Shown: in pieces, positions 49,801 through 61,800 of the stretch | Layout of the letters: the number at the start of each line of letters is the position of its first letter | Numbering within the stretch: the first letter of the stretch is position 1 | NCBI GenBank assembly: GCA_029204225.1 | Contig: CM055107.1 | Location: 31,521,410-31,585,409, forward strand | Length of the DNA stretch: 64,000 nucleotides | Reading direction: 5' to 3' | Source of the DNA: Diphasiastrum complanatum | Taxonomy: Eukaryota; Streptophyta; Lycopodiopsida; Lycopodiales; Lycopodiaceae | Made by a program: the position numbers and the translations under genes | Notes under the pieces: model-generated | The model's database searches: none | The model's input: only the letters and a program-made list of their open reading frames with translations | Told to the model about the DNA's origin: nothing

Positions 49801-52800
49801 TGAAGCAAGGACTAGTTGTTGAGTTCAAAGAAGATAAGTGTCTTGTCAAGGATCCTAAAAGATCACTCGATTATTGTTTCGGGAATGATGCATGCTGGCT
49901 TATTCATTATGGATACCTATGAGCGACGAATTCCCTCTACATGTCTTGTTGCTTCTACATCACAATCATTGGAGTTGGCTGAATTGTGGCACGCAAGGTT
50001 TGGGCATCTCAACTTTGCAAGTTTGAAGAAGCTGAAGACATTTAATATGTTAGAAGACATTCCTACTATTGAGCAGCCGGAAGGGCATGTATGCGAGGGG
50101 TGCATACTTGGAAAGTTTCAAAGGAAACCTTTTCCAATTGATGGAACTATAAGGGTTCTTGATAAATTTGATTTGGTTCATAGTGATGTTTGTGGTCCAA
50201 TGAGGACCGAATCCATTGGAAAGTGCATCTATTTTGTGACTTTTATTGATGACTTTTCCCGTTTTACATGGATCTATCCTATGAAGGCTAAATCGGAAGT
50301 TTTTCAACGTTTCAAAGATTTTCTAGCAATGGTGGAAAATCAGTTTGGGCATTCTCTGAAGACCCTACGCACCGATGGAGGAGGGAAATACATTAAGAAT
50401 ATGTTTGGTGCATTTCTTCGAGAAAAGGGAATTCTACATCAAATGACAACTCCCTATACGCCTCAACAAAATGGTGTTGCCGAGCGAAAGAATCGCACAC
50501 TCATGGAGATGGCCCGTTGCATGCTCAAAGCAAAGGGGCTGCCTCACAAGTTTTGGGCTGACGCGGTTATAACGGCAGCATACATAAGCAATCGTTGTCC
50601 TACTAAAGCATTGAAAGTATTAACTCCTTAAGTTTGGTATGGAAAGAAGCCTACAATCTCTCACTTTCGCATTTTTGGTTGTACGGCTTATGCTTTTGTT
50701 CCGGATAAACTTCGTACAAAGCTTGAAGATAAAGGAGTTAAATGCATTTTTGTTGGCTATAGTAGTGAAAGCAAAGGGCTGTTCAATTTGAGCACTAATA
50801 AGATTATTGTTAGTCGTGATGTGCATTTTGATGAAAAGAATTCATTGGATGTGGCCCCAACTCATATTTTGAAGGGGGACAGCCCACATAGTGTGAATGT
50901 TGAAGTTTTTCCAGATTTGGTACCATCTTCTATTGTTGGAGATAAGGGGTAGCAATCAACCAGTTTTGACCTGCCCAACACCTCATCAAGTTTAGAGCCT
51001 AATGTTTATCAAGAACCGCCTGTTGTTGCTCAAAATCAGCCTGCAAGAACTGTTGGACAGCAAGGACCAGTTTTGGAAGATCTTGGACAGCCAAGTGCGG
51101 TGTCGGAAGATCTTGGACAGCAAATTGTAAGAAGAGACATGGCTGTTGGACAGCCCAAAACAGTTCCACGGTGGCTGTTGTCGACTTTGCGAGACAGCAA
51201 AGTAAGTTCATTTTATGATGGAAAGACACGTGCCTCTACAAAATCAGTGGACTATGCTGATTTTTCAGATTTTGCTCTTACAATGAGATGTTGCAGAAGA
51301 ACCTGTTTTCTATGAGCAGGCCAAGGGAGTAAAATGTTGGGAGGATGCGATGCAAGATGAGTATGACTCACTTATGAAAAACCAGATTTGGGTTCTTGTT
51401 GATCTTCCTCACGGGAAAAAGCCAATTGGTTCTAAATGGGTAATACAAAATCAAGTATAAGGCAGAAGGTACCATTGAAAGGTACAAGGCAAGGCTCGTT
51501 GCCAAAGGCTATGCTCAGCAAAAGGGGATTGATTATGAGGAGACTTTTTCTCCTACTGCTCGGATGACTACCGTGAGGGTAGTAACCTCTTTGGCTGCCC
51601 ACTTTGGTTGGCGTTTGCGGCAACTTGACATAAAGACAGCATTCCTCAATGGTGATCTCAATGAGGAAGTGTACCTTCAACAACCTGCTGGTTTTTTGGT
51701 TGAAGGCCAAGAAAATAAAGTTTGTCTTCTCAAGAAGGCACTTTATGGACTGAAGCAAGCTCCGAGGATGTGGTATCAAAAGATACATGCCTACTTTTGT
51801 GATCGAGGGTTTACTAATAGTCCTAGCGAATCTACTCTTTATGTCAAGCATACTTCAGATTATATCATCATTATTTTGCTTTATGTTGATGATATTATTA
51901 TTACGGGAAGTAATGAGCAGCAGATTGATGCCGTAATACTTGATCTTGGTATGGTTTTTGAAACCTCAGATTTAAGCCTATTGCACTTTTATCTTGGTCT
52001 TGAATTTGTACAAGGTGGTGCTGGGATTTTCATCTCTCAAGAACGCTACATTGGGCAGATTTTGAAGCGGTTCAAGATGGAAGATTGCAAGCCGGTTGCT
52101 ACACCTATGGAGACAAGTCTGAAATTAAGTAGTCAAGGTGATGGTGAATCATTTGACACTACTTTATATTGTCAAGCTATTGGCTGTCTCATTTACCTAT
52201 GTAATTCAAGACCGGACATTTCTTATAGTGTCTCACTCATGAGTCAATTCATGCATGCCCCGATGACATCACATTGGAAAGCGTTGAAGAGGATCTTTCG
52301 ATATCTTCAAGAAACAAGAAGTCATGGACTGGTTTTTCCTACTTGTGATGATGCATGTTTGGTTGGTTTTAGTGACTCGGATTGGGGTGGAGATCAAGAC
52401 ACTAGACGCTCTACAAGTGGACATTGTTTTTTTTATGGTAATTCTACAATTTCGTGGTCAAGTAAAAAGCAGCCCACTGTTGCTACTTCTTCTAGTGAGG
52501 CAGAATATAGAGCGATATTTTCAGCCACGACAGAGTGTTTATGGCTGAGAAGACTTGACATGAAGTTTGGCGAGCCCTCAGCCACTCTTATCTTGAGTGA
52601 TAGTCAAAGTGCTATTGCCATTGCACGGAATCCTGTTTTTCATGCGAGGACGAAGCACATCGAGATCCATTATCACTTTGTTCGGGAGAGACTTCATGAT
52701 GGCGACATTTTACTTGAATATTGTCCTACAGAGGATAATATTGCGGACCTCTTCACTAAGGCGTTGCCTAGAGTCAGATTTGAAGCTTTATGCAAAGCTT

Positions 52801-55800
52801 TAAATTTGATACCACGTGTTGGTTTTGTTACATAGTGAACATTTTAGTTTTTGCATTGTCATTTAAGGAGGGTGTTAGAAATATATGACTATGCTGAAGT
52901 TAATCCATAGGTTACTTTGACCCAAAAGGTCGAGATTTATGTAACCATGGGTATTTAGTTATTTAGGCCATCTTAAGTTTGTCTTAAGTTCAGTTGCACC
53001 CAATTTTGGTCATGTACTGACTCGTGGGTCCTTAGGGGTCTAATTTTGTTTAGGGGCCCTATCTTGACTTTTGGGGGTGCCCTACATTTAGTAAGTGGTT
53101 AACCTTAGGGTTTGGTGGCATTTGGTCACATCCAGGTAGAGTACTTAGATGCTCATTGTGTATTCCATTTTATACAGTTTGGCTCTCCATTGCTCTTGTT
53201 GCTGTTTTCTCTCTCTCTCTCTTAGAGTTGGGCGCCCAGCCTCTTCTCTCTTGTTTCTTGTGTAGATTGATTGATAACTAGATCTTGGTGACTTGTCTCT
53301 TGATTTCCTACAATTGTCACAATAGTATTGTTCGAATTTGATAGGCGTAGTTATGCATTGAAGAAAGGATTATTCCACAAAGCCCGATAGTTGCATCTAT
53401 CGAATGCAGTTTTTCTTTATCTAGGCATTCTTTCCCAACAGGTATAGCATGTTGCATAAGCCACTCAGGCGAGAGAATGTAATGCTAGGGACAAAATGTT
53501 ACAAGAAAATAAAATTCATGACAAAGGACAAGACATCCTAATAAATCTTTTAAATGGTAAATTTCAGGAAAAGAATTCCAAAATTCCAGGAAGGCCAGAA
53601 TTTGGATCGTGGGATGAATGTTACTCGATATTTCTGTGATAGAAATTTTTAAAAACTTCCGGTTAAGGATTCTGATCAGCATCAATCCCGGACAGGAATG
53701 TGAAAGTCTCAGCTATGCAACTGCCAATCGAAATCCTAAATTGCCCTGATGAAAGTTTGAGAAGGCAAACTATTTATCAAGAAACATATTGCTGAGTTTA
53801 CACAAAGCAAGATTCTGAAAAGGACAGTTGAATATTTATGCAAAATCATTCAAGAAGACACCTGGGTGCCATGCAAAGAGAAGAGCCAGCTCATAAAGTC
53901 ACTGAAAACACTGGCTACAAAGCAAAGAAAGACAGCTATAAGAACCATGCAAGGGAGGAAGCAACTCAAATTTTCTCTAATTCACCTACTAAGCAGCCAA
54001 AATGCGTGCTACTAAAAATCTGGAAAGAAGAAAGAGTGAACCCGTCAAAAAAAGGTTGGACGTGTGAGCTCCTCATGGGAGAAGACTGTTGATCTCCAAA
54101 GAACGAATTTACAAAACTTGCTTTTAGGTCACTGTTCATGCAAGGACAGCCTTGTTTTAAGGGTAGAGCCCTTGTGTAGAATCTTGGCTACATAAACTTT
54201 CTAAGCCCTGAGGAAGAGAATAATCTAGAATGCCTACTTCCAATATGACCACTGATTGTACAAACAGGCCAGCAGCTATACAGCCATGCCTCACAACTGA
54301 GCATCTGTGGTATGGGACTTGAATCAGGCTCAGCGGTAATTGTGATCTCAAGCTCAGGCTGACCCTGGGATTGAGAGCTTGTAGTTGGGCCTTTTGTCTG
54401 CTATCAACTTTCTTGGATCAATAAGAATGGATTGTAAATACCTTACAATGGCAAAAAGAGAATGTATACCAAAGGTAAGCACACCATCTTCACTTGCAGG
54501 ATATTTTACAGTGAAATCTGCTATCAGAGTTATCCTTGTAACTTACATGGTAGGATCTTCAAAAATTTTGTAGTGAGTAGTTTGTGGTAGAGCATCTGGC
54601 AGGATTGTATACACATGTCGCTAAGTTCTAGTCAAAACCCTAACAAGATTGAACCAAATTATAAGCAGACTCATTAGCACAAATTTGTAAAAATGTATAT
54701 TGACGTTATGTCTAGGATAATACCCAACATAACACCAGATTCAAAAGGGCCAAAGGTTCCACGAAGGGCAGTTTTGTACCCATGGCCTTACTTTGTACTT
54801 GATCGCAGCCATAATGCAGCTCAAGTTGGGCAAAAAATAGGCACTTTGCTGAGCTATTCAAAAAGACCATCCATGTGAGATGGTCTGTGATTGATTGTGA
54901 ATGGTTAGTTTGTGCAGGATTCTGTAATTAATTCATAAACACTTTGTGCTGTCTTTGTCAACAAGTAAAACAGGTGCACCAAGCGGACTTTGAATGGGTG
55001 TAATCAGAACACACTACAAAAGATCAGATACCTCGTGCTAGATTTGGAAATTCTCGAACTTGGACATCCAATACGCAAAGGCCAATGAGGAGTTTTATGG
55101 CAATACTTCATGATACTTCGGAAGGTTGGTGGTCCAGTCATGACACCTAACAAAAAGACACGAGATTCAAAAAGGCCAAAGGTCCTAATATCCTATGAAA
55201 GGTAGTTCTGTACTCATCGCCTTGCTTTTTACGTGGTCGCAGCAACAATGCAGCTCAATTTGGGACAATATAGAGGCTTTGCAGAGCTATTCAAAAAAAT
55301 CATCCATGTGAGAAAAAGAGCATTTATTGTGAATGGTTACTTTGTGCAGGGCTCTGTAATTCATACATAAAACACTTTGCTTAAAAAGAATGAAAATTGG
55401 TAACTTCAATATGTGGTGTTTAAGGTACAGCTTTTGGAACATGTCTATTGTGGGAAACAACTTGACTACTAATAAAAGAATAATAGGTGCTGCTTTGTAT
55501 CAATAGGTGCTATGGACTCTCTACTGGTGAGATGTGTCTATAAAATGATATGATGTCTTGGCTTGTCGCCCATACAGCATAAACATGCTGAGCATGGCCC
55601 TTTGTTAACTTAGTAGATACTGTCTGTCTTCATCATAGAGATGGATAGTAGTAGTAGCATTTAGTGGCTGATTGCAATCTCTCGCCCAATGGTCTGGGCT
55701 TTTACACTTAGAGCTTAGGTTCTTTTTGTGGATTCCAATCATCTCCTCAGTACAATCATGTATATTTTGGAAGTTAGGAGGCTGTAATGATGGCCTAGCT

Positions 55801-58800
55801 GAGGAGGAAGCTTGGTGGTCAAGATATTTATTTTGTAAAATAGCCTCATCAGACATAGGATCTGTAAATGAATTATGCTAAAATGATTGGACATCCATAA
55901 ATGAGTGGTCCTTGTAGCTCAACATACATCAACCAACAACTTTAAACGAAAGAAGTCCTGTGAACAAACAAGATAGCGATGAATGTGTCAGTATAATCTG
56001 TACAAAGTGTCCATCTACTGCAGCTGTGTAATGTATTTTTTTGTTGTGTATGCCACTTTGTATCAATCATAACAGTCCTGAGAACCTGCTGAAAAGATTG
56101 CCAATTGCAAGCACGAGAATGCTTTGGCCTAGCCTTTTTGCCCATCACCAAGTAGAGCCTTTGCCATCCAAATGGAGATAGCCTAGTTTGAGTTTCTACA
56201 CAATCTGATGAGCTAGAAGAGAATCGAACCTTGTTGTACAAATCACGGACAATAAATGTCCTATAATTTCTAGAATCTACATCCAAAATGACAACTGAGT
56301 AGCCTGCACATTGATAGGAGGAATGAAAGAATACCCAATGCATATGTAATGGTCATCCGGGAGGAACACTTCTGAGAACTCTGCTGTTGTTGGCATCTAG
56401 TGAATAGCACACAACATGGCTTCTATGGATTCCGTGTGTGGAACCCGTGGTGTTGATGGGTTCCTCAGTATGCATTGGCACCATCAGACGCACATATAGC
56501 TGGCATGATGATATCTAGGATTATTAGTGATCAAAATGAGCCACGACCTTTTTGAAGGAGTTAATCGACAAACCCATGAGTATGTTCTAACAATATTATG
56601 TGGCACGTGGTTCAATTATTAGAGGAGCTATATAAGGTGGAAGACAACCAATGGAGCATGACTATCAGTGCTCGCGAAAAACCTACACTTATGAGCCCAT
56701 TTTTAAAATTATATATTCACCTACTAGATTTATAGTTGTAGGTTCTTAAAGCCTACTAATCTAAAGGGCTGATACGTTTTTAACCTCTTGTAAAAAAAAT
56801 TGTAGGTTTTAATTTGCTGAAAAAGGGCATTAGGCCTACAAGCTACAACTAAGCCGGGCCCTCAATGCAACCTTCAGCCTTCGGCAGCCTACAGCCTTCA
56901 GCGGCCCACGGGTCCTTTAGCAACCGCTTCAGCCTTCAGCCTCCCTCTCCTCTCCTCTCCTCTCTCTCTCTCTCCCCCATGGCCGCTGACCAATAGGTTT
57001 TTTTAGCCCAACTTTAAAACAAACCTACAAATTTTAAAATAAGTAGGTTTTTTAGTAGGTTAAAAAAATGATTTTTCGTGAGCACTGATGACTATTTGAC
57101 ACAAAGAGGCTCACGATCAAATGGTGGTTCATATAAAAACGATATAATAGGGGAACAAGTAGCATGGCAAGAAGAATAGCCCAAACCATTGAAGGAATCC
57201 AAGAAGAACTTATTCAGATGGAAACAAGAAAGGTAACCCCTACGATTGAAGACTTATGCAATCATTCTTTGAGGGAGACATTCCCCAATGAATGGTCACC
57301 ATGCATAATTGTTCCGTTGTTCAAAACCGAAAATAAAGATGACCCTGCCGATTTGTAGCATTATGATCGAACATACCTTGACAAAGCCATAGGGAATTAT
57401 AGAGGAGGTAAAACGTAGTAGTCGACTGGAATTTGTAGTAGCTGACTGGAAACTAACGAGCTACAACTTGTAGAACAGATCGGAGTTTCAAGAAAGTGCA
57501 CAGAAGAAACTACGGGAACGCATGGACGAACTAGGAGTAGCAAAGTGGAGTTGAACAGCCTTACATGAAAGCTATAGCTAAAGTATGTACACCTTATAAC
57601 ATGACATCATATTTTTTAGCAATGTAGTTGAGAAGTAAGATTGCCGCTTTTTCCGACACTTTTTGATATCTACATAGATAAACTTCAAAAACATTTAATA
57701 CAAGAAGGTGGGAGTGGTGCCAAGCTGATGCACTATTGCCATCGAACTCTTGCCTTATGCAAGCATTGTGGTCCTTTTGGTTGATACCACACGAACACTC
57801 CAACAATATCATGTGGCTATCAAGACAGTGAGGCATCATCCCTTATTTAACATCGGCCAAATTGAAAGGTTACAAAATAAATTTTGAATTCTTATATGAA
57901 AGTGAGACAAACCACCGCTTACGTACCCCCATCATCTTGGCTGAAACTGACCTTCTCCTACTGAGAACTATAGCTACAATAAGGTTGATACACTGCATTG
58001 ACAGGATCACCAATCTTGCAAATTACAAGTAAGTGGTGGCTCAGCATTTCAAAGTTGCTTTCAGATTGGAAAATCCAGAAAGACAAGCGGCCAAAATCTG
58101 CACATGAATTGAAACCCTTCCTAAAGAAAAATTCACCAAAGTGTTGTGGAAAGATCCCTTGTAGAGAAACATGGATTGCAATAAAGAATGGATAAATCCA
58201 AAGATCCCAGAGCCCATCCACAGCCACATGAAAACGTGAGATTCTACAAATAATATCTTAAAAGTCAAACCACTGATTCATAGTTCGATAAATCGTACAT
58301 GCTATATTATATCTCTAACTTTTATAGATCCTAAGGTATATATCTCAACTTTTATAGATCCTAAGGTATAGTCCTATCAACTATTGAGTGATATACATAT
58401 TACATCATAACACATTTAGTACTATGATATTGATCTTAGTAAATATATACATTGCAAAGCCTAAAGAAATCAATTGTACACATTAGGGTCCTTGCGAGGT
58501 ATATATTTACGATCCAAATGCCATCTGGCATGATAAGCTCCAGCTTTTGGATGAAATTCAAGGACAACAAACATGGAAACAGCACCAGCAATGTTTACAA
58601 GCCACAGTTCAATGAAATCGAAGCTACCAGATCTCAAACAAACTTCAAACCCACGGCTTTTCAGTCTTTGAGAAGATCTGAGAAGCAGCTAAGTTTCTTA
58701 AGCAACTTCCATGCAAACGAATTGAGGTGCACATCACTCTATTGTACATTAGACAATGTTGTACTCTATTGTATCAGCAGTTTTGACTAGGTGACAATCT

Positions 58801-61800
58801 GAAGGATGTGAAACCTCAAACGTGCTTCTTTCTTTTGCTGTTCACAATATACCTAACTAATTAAACCCTCTAAGGCACTAAAATATTTGGCCCCTGATAT
58901 CAGTGTCTGATAACCAGTAAAAGAATAGCACTTGAGTTTTCCCAACTTATTTTGTGGCAATTGGACAGTTTAAGACAACTTAAAGCTTCATCACTATCAA
59001 ACGAGGTGAAAGTGCACGTTCTTCATTCAACTGAAAGAAAAACTTGACTCTATGAATCTGGAAAATAACATATAAGGAGACTAACGATACCTCAGCACAT
59101 TATTTTTGAAACAGAGCTGATATCAAAGCATATGGCAAACCATACATCAACTGAAACTAATATTTCATTTTTTTAAAGACTGCTGCTTGCATACCAAGCC
59201 CGTTATGCAGGTGAGTTTCCTTTTCAATACTTCCTATGCGATTGACTGCAGCATTGCATTTCTCAAATGTCAGCTCCTCTTCCTCAGAATTTTCCTGCAC
59301 AGCCTGGTAGGCAGTCGCAACCTTTTCCAGACTACCATCCTTTCTCTGAAATTCAACCACACAATTAAAAAACCCGTAAATGAAGGAAAGTTGCAATGAA
59401 ATGCTTGACCATATGTCACTTGTAAGATGTGCATTCTTACCATTTTACTTGACACACGTGCAAGTTTGTCATTATTTTCATATGCACTAAAAGTATCATA
59501 TCCTAAAAGCTCTTCTCGAAGACTTTGAACTCGAGATCCAAAAACCTTTCTTTCCTCCCAAATCTCAATCTGCAAAAGGGAAAGACCAAGCATCAAACCA
59601 GGTTGCCCAGAGTGTACAATGAAGACTGGAACTGAATTTGCAAGCTTGATGATTTGAACAGATTTTACTCCCTCAAACGTCCACGCAGACCTTCACTGAT
59701 ATAGAGCAGCTTAATCCTAGCATTTTCCAAACATCTTCAAAAAGTTAAAGGTATGCCAAGTCATGGACCAGATGTAACATTCCCCCATTCTAGCCTTCAA
59801 TGAACCAAATGAGAAACAAGCTGGCAAGCCTTCCTAGCAAATCCTTTACAAAATTGCTGTAATAATATCGCATAAAATTTAAGTTGCGCCCTTGAAATTG
59901 ACTCCACCTTTTAAACATTGCATATATGTGTATCTCAGAAATCCGTTCCAACCATTTTCAGGCCGGATTGTACTGTACGTTCTGTACAATTTATTTCAGA
60001 GCGGGTTTTTTTTTTTAAGGTTAAAAAACATAGTCTTGTTTTGGGATTTTTTGAGCAGTGAACCTAGCTGAAAGAAGCCGACCAACCGAGGGATGGATCT
60101 GCTGGCCACATTTTGTCTAGAACAAGCAACTACTATGATCACAAGTATGGACAAAAAAATGCATGCGCAAAATGCTGCACTATTGAAAACCGTTTGACTT
60201 TACCTTTCACAATTTCAGCAAATTTATCCAAAAATAAGGCCCTTGATGTTCATAGCTCAAAATGAATGTAAATTTCTCTGCACAACTATCAAACCCTCGT
60301 ATATAACTTATTTAGAACTTCACAATTGGAAAATCCGCTGCAGATTTTGTGCATGATATTTATAGTATGAATTACTTGAAGATCTCATCCAGTTTCCAGT
60401 TTATCTGCCCTCCTCACAGACCAGTGGTTCATTATCAAAATTTGTGGTTGTTTATGTAACCCTAGAAGGCCCCTAAAGGCATCCCTATGAAAGCCCTGAA
60501 TGCCCAAAACAAATATCAAAATCTAAAATTTTATTAGTAATATACTAAGAACATTTTTTTTTGTCTCGTTCCAAAACGGAACATGTTCCAGGATGCCTTC
60601 TGTTCTGGAACGAGCAACTATGATATGGATACTATAGACGTTCGTTTTCTTTTTCTAAGTATGACAAAGAAATCATATAGTCAGAATTTGGTTAACTACC
60701 AGAGGTCTATAATTTGATGTGAACTGTTTCCAATTCAGGACATTTTTCCTTCATGATGTGTAATTATGTCCAGACTGAGAAAATCACATTTGTGAGCTGA
60801 AAGTTTTGCCCCTACATGAACACCAAAAGAGATTATTACAGGTGCATAAGAAGTTTTTTAAATATCTCTCCTTTATTTTTGTGCTTATGGATGACCTTGT
60901 TTGCTTTCGTTCAATGTGTCACATAAAAGCAAGACTTTTACGCCTATGATTTCAAAGTTCAAACCAACCCTCCAAATCCATTTCAGAATGTCACCTAATC
61001 TACCACAACGTTTTGACCCAATCCTAATAGAAAAAAAATTCCAGCTTGTTAACTGCATGGTACCTGCATAGGATCAATGAACCATGGGCGGTTCACCATG
61101 GTTCTGAGAACCGTACAGTGAACTGTACGGTTCTCAGAACTTTAACCTGGAACCGTGGTGAACCGTATAATTAATTGATTAATTATATTTTTTTTGTCCC
61201 ATCCCCAAAAATAGCCCAAAAAAATGCCAGAAAAATGCCAAACAGTGATCTCTGGAAACAAGTCAGTACTGTGATGCTTTTCATAGTGAAACAGGTCAGT
61301 ACTGTGATGTTCTAACAGTCATGACTGTTACTTCTCATGTTCGTTGACTCCTACTTGATGTGCACTTTTATAAAAAAAGAACAAAAAACAGTACATACTA
61401 AAAAAGGGGGGAAATTAATTAATTAATTAATTATTTAGATGAACCGTACGACGGTTCAAGGAACCGTGGTACGGTTTTTTCCACGGTTCCCAGGACCCAC
61501 GGTTCTGAGAACACATACACATTGGTTGAAGGTGTAGCTAGTTAAACTGATTATAAACAGCAAACCAAGTTCCAACAATTTGGTTGACAAATACTGGATT
61601 GACCAACAGATGTCATACACAAAAGTTCTTTCCCTTTCAACACATTCCTAGATTCTCTTCATCATTTCTGATCCAGATTTCAGATGAGCTTACCAATCTC
61701 AATACAGTGGTACGAACACTCTCTTCACCAGTTCCAAGGACCTCTCTGAGTGCTGTGGGAAGAACCTTCCAAAACTCATTCACAAACTCACCCCCCTTTC

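Larger units (their letters stand above)
47399..53312 (+). mobile_element. copia E, nearly intact, 5.9 kb, perfect TSD ATTGT
   Basis: The 5' LTR 47399-47827 and 3' LTR 52873-53312 differ by only a handful of substitutions, a (CT)n length change and an 11-12 bp indel. PBS tggtatcagagc at 47828-47839. Purine tract aaggaggg before the 3' LTR. Flanking attgt at 47394-47398 and 53313-53317 is a perfect 5-bp duplication inside copia D's LTR. The youngest element in the window. Antisense to the host gene, in intron 4. Confidence 0.95.
45003..53440 (+). mobile_element. copia D (truncated, split by copia E)
   Basis: The left LTR (about 45003-45614, followed by a worn primer site tggttatcgacag) matches 46855-47398 plus 53313-53440, the right LTR cut in two by copia E. 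The interior keeps gag, a protease scrap and an integrase tail. The right LTR's start is missing, because integrase runs straight into it at 46855. Family related to copia B. Confidence 0.75.
41619..59194 (-). other. CID gene intron 4 (17,576 bp), TE-filled
   Basis: The intron is defined by donor GTATGC and acceptor TTGCAG in matching phase 1. It holds copia C, copia D with copia E nested in it, a hAT MITE, a LINE scrap, direct repeats and unassigned DNA. Confidence 0.85.

Noticed and set aside
59195-59220. Plus-strand GTGAGT near exon 4 as evidence for a plus-strand gene
   Set aside because: It is the reverse of minus coding sequence. The minus-strand donor GTATGC at 59194 fits the phase and the next exon.
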